Positions 62,362 through 64,000 of a stretch of DNA of 64,000 bases are shown one piece after another. The notes beneath the pieces are model-generated. The model made no database searches, was not told the origin of the DNA, and worked only from the letters and a program-made list of their open reading frames with translations. The stretch's first letter is position 1. Every line of letters begins with the position of its first letter. Both the position numbers and the translations under genes were made by a program. Source of the stretch: Trochalopteron elliotii (lineage: Eukaryota > Chordata > Aves > Passeriformes > Leiothrichidae); contig JANPWX010000080.1 of the NCBI GenBank assembly GCA_024734555.1, positions 4,672,164 to 4,736,163 of the forward strand. The letters are read 5' to 3'.

Positions 62362-64000
62362 CTCCCTCCACCAGCATGTTTACATGGATGATGCAAGAAA
62401 AGAAATGACTGTGAGTAGACAGATGAGATGATGAGAGATGAATTGGTTTCTTATTGCTGGTGAAGTCTTTGAATTTTATGAACAGAGTGGGTTTGATTAT
62501 GTGTTATTTCCCCCATTTTGCTATTTTAGTACCATGAGCGTTATTTTTTGTATTTAGCTCAGTCCTTTATATTATTTACATTTCTTGTGAATACAAGAAT
62601 TTTACCAGGATAAATCTTGAAATTTGAATATTTGTATGGAAAAATGTATTCAAATCATAAATTAGGCAGGAATCTTTTTGATCCTTTGCTTAAGAGAAGT
62701 GCATCTACATATTCAAATGCAACGATTCATTGCAGTAACATGTGTTGAGACATTGCCAAGGAGCTGACTGCTCAAGTTCGTATTTCAGCTTGTGAACACT
62801 CATGAATCAACCTTAGTTTTGTTTTCATTGCTGCTCAGTACTGTCAATGTTTTAATTCTTCGCAAAGTTCTAATTACTGGAAACACTTTTTGATGAATAT
62901 CCCCAAGGCTTATAGTAAGTGAAAATCAGTATTTGGAAAAGCTAGTGAATGCAATCACCCCATTAAGGCATGACGGAAATGCAGTGTTTTTCCTGCTTGT
63001 CCTTTGCTATCAGTTTGCTTATTGTAATAGCTCTTTTATCTCTGTCTGTATTTTATACTCACTGTAGTGCTTTTGTGCTCAGTGGCATCACATAAATCAA
63101 TATTTTTATGTTTGTTCTTGCCTTGATATGTATTTGTAAATCCTATTACCATGCAGACTGGGGAGGAAAATGCACACCAGAATTAGTCAAATTAATATTT
63201 TAGTTGTTATATTTGCTTCTCATAGTGACTGATTCCATATTTGGTCTTCAGACTTTATGATTGGTTAAATCAGTTAAATTAAATGCATCCAGGACTCTGA
63301 GAGCTCTGTTTGCTGCAAATTAAAATATATAATATATATGTTTTCCTAGTACCTGGCCAGCTCTCTTACAGAGAAGATGCTAATGTGACACGCTGAAGCA
63401 TGAACTTCCTTCCCCACGTGCACCAGAAAAGTAACACATTTTCAATGAAAATTCATTGTATCTACAGGAAGGCAGAATAATCAAGGTCTCTGCACAGCCT
63501 TCTGTAGAGACACACAGGGAGGCAGTGAGGCCTCTTTTCCTTTCCAGAAGACTCAGCTGGATCCTGTACACAGGAACCACAGGATACTGCAGACTGGATC
63601 CATCCAAATTCTTATTCTAAATCCTCTCATATGGAACTAGTGGAGAATAAAGAGAATGCAATGAAGATTAAAAACATCAAACACCACTCTGTTATGGCGA
63701 GGGAAGGTTGCTGATAGGAATTTATCATTATTGAAAGAAATTTAGGTCCAAGAAAAGAAAAAGCAAATGTAAAATGGGTGATTGCTCAAGGTCTTTTCTC
63801 ATACAAATACTTTGCGTGTGTATACATTCAGCCACAGCAGCTTCAGATTGTGTCTGTAAAAATGAATTAACAGACAGTGCCATGACTTACCCTGGGGACT
63901 TCTCTAAGTTGAAAGCTTTAGCCTTGTAATTTATGTTTAATAATTTAACACATTAATAATATTTTAGATTTGGATTATTGAACATAAGCATGGAGATTAT
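62362..64000. other. AT-rich unique DNA, no gene seen
   Basis: No gene, RNA or recognisable transposon up to the window end. The stretch at about 62940-63140 is of ordinary complexity and could be a conserved noncoding element, but contains no outstanding motif. The minus frame at 63380-63607 has no features. Confidence 0.5.

Noticed and set aside
1..64000. Many AATAAA and TATAAA words as polyadenylation signals or promoters
   Set aside because: They are expected very often at this AT content, and none is tied to a supported gene.

Overview
This window looks like nuclear DNA from a bird. The base composition is AT-rich and CpG-poor. Several fragments of the CR1 LINE show the bird-type 3' end (CACAGAATC-like octamers followed by the GGTTGGAAGGGACC-like stretch when read on the + strand), and the simple repeats (TTTGG, CTCTG, AAAC) are typical of bird intergenic and intronic DNA. 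I could not assign an order or species from sequence alone.

I find no protein-coding gene. The longest open frame in any of the six frames is 143 codons and depends on a CTCTG pentanucleotide repeat. The only open frame with recognisable protein homology is a piece of CR1 reverse transcriptase. I recognise no rRNA, intact tRNA, known ncRNA or CRISPR array. The window is best read as a gene desert or the inside of a large intron.

Layout. 1-23 kb is AT-rich and unique, with three GC-richer patches (about 5.6, 14.9 and 16.5 kb) and a compact motif cluster with a perfect DR1 nuclear-receptor site at about 5.05 kb. 23-28.5 kb holds a CR1 3' fragment, an ancient CR1 that may be split by a TTTGG array, and a diverged CA-rich repeat. 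31.8-32.0 kb has two short perfect palindromes built of E-box and homeodomain half-sites, a candidate enhancer. 35.4-35.9 kb is the best CR1 copy, still coding for the end of reverse transcriptase. 42.4-42.6 kb holds two head-to-tail tRNA-like units, which I read as an old SINE-type repeat. 44-57 kb is AT-rich DNA with A-rich and T-rich low-complexity tracts, a C-run with quadruplex potential (46.1 kb), a CpG-richer patch (51.6 kb), a CR1 tail (53.8 kb) and a 28-bp perfect palindrome (56.7 kb). 57.6-58.4 kb has a purine and G-rich tract, then a candidate conserved element with a TTAATTAG core. 61.8-62.2 kb has the CTCTG array and a small CpG-rich patch.

All recognisable retroelement pieces lie on the minus strand. 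If this is an intron, that weakly favours a host gene on the plus strand. No new biological system is evident; the most testable leads are the regulatory-type palindromes, the DR1 cluster and the tRNA-like dimer.
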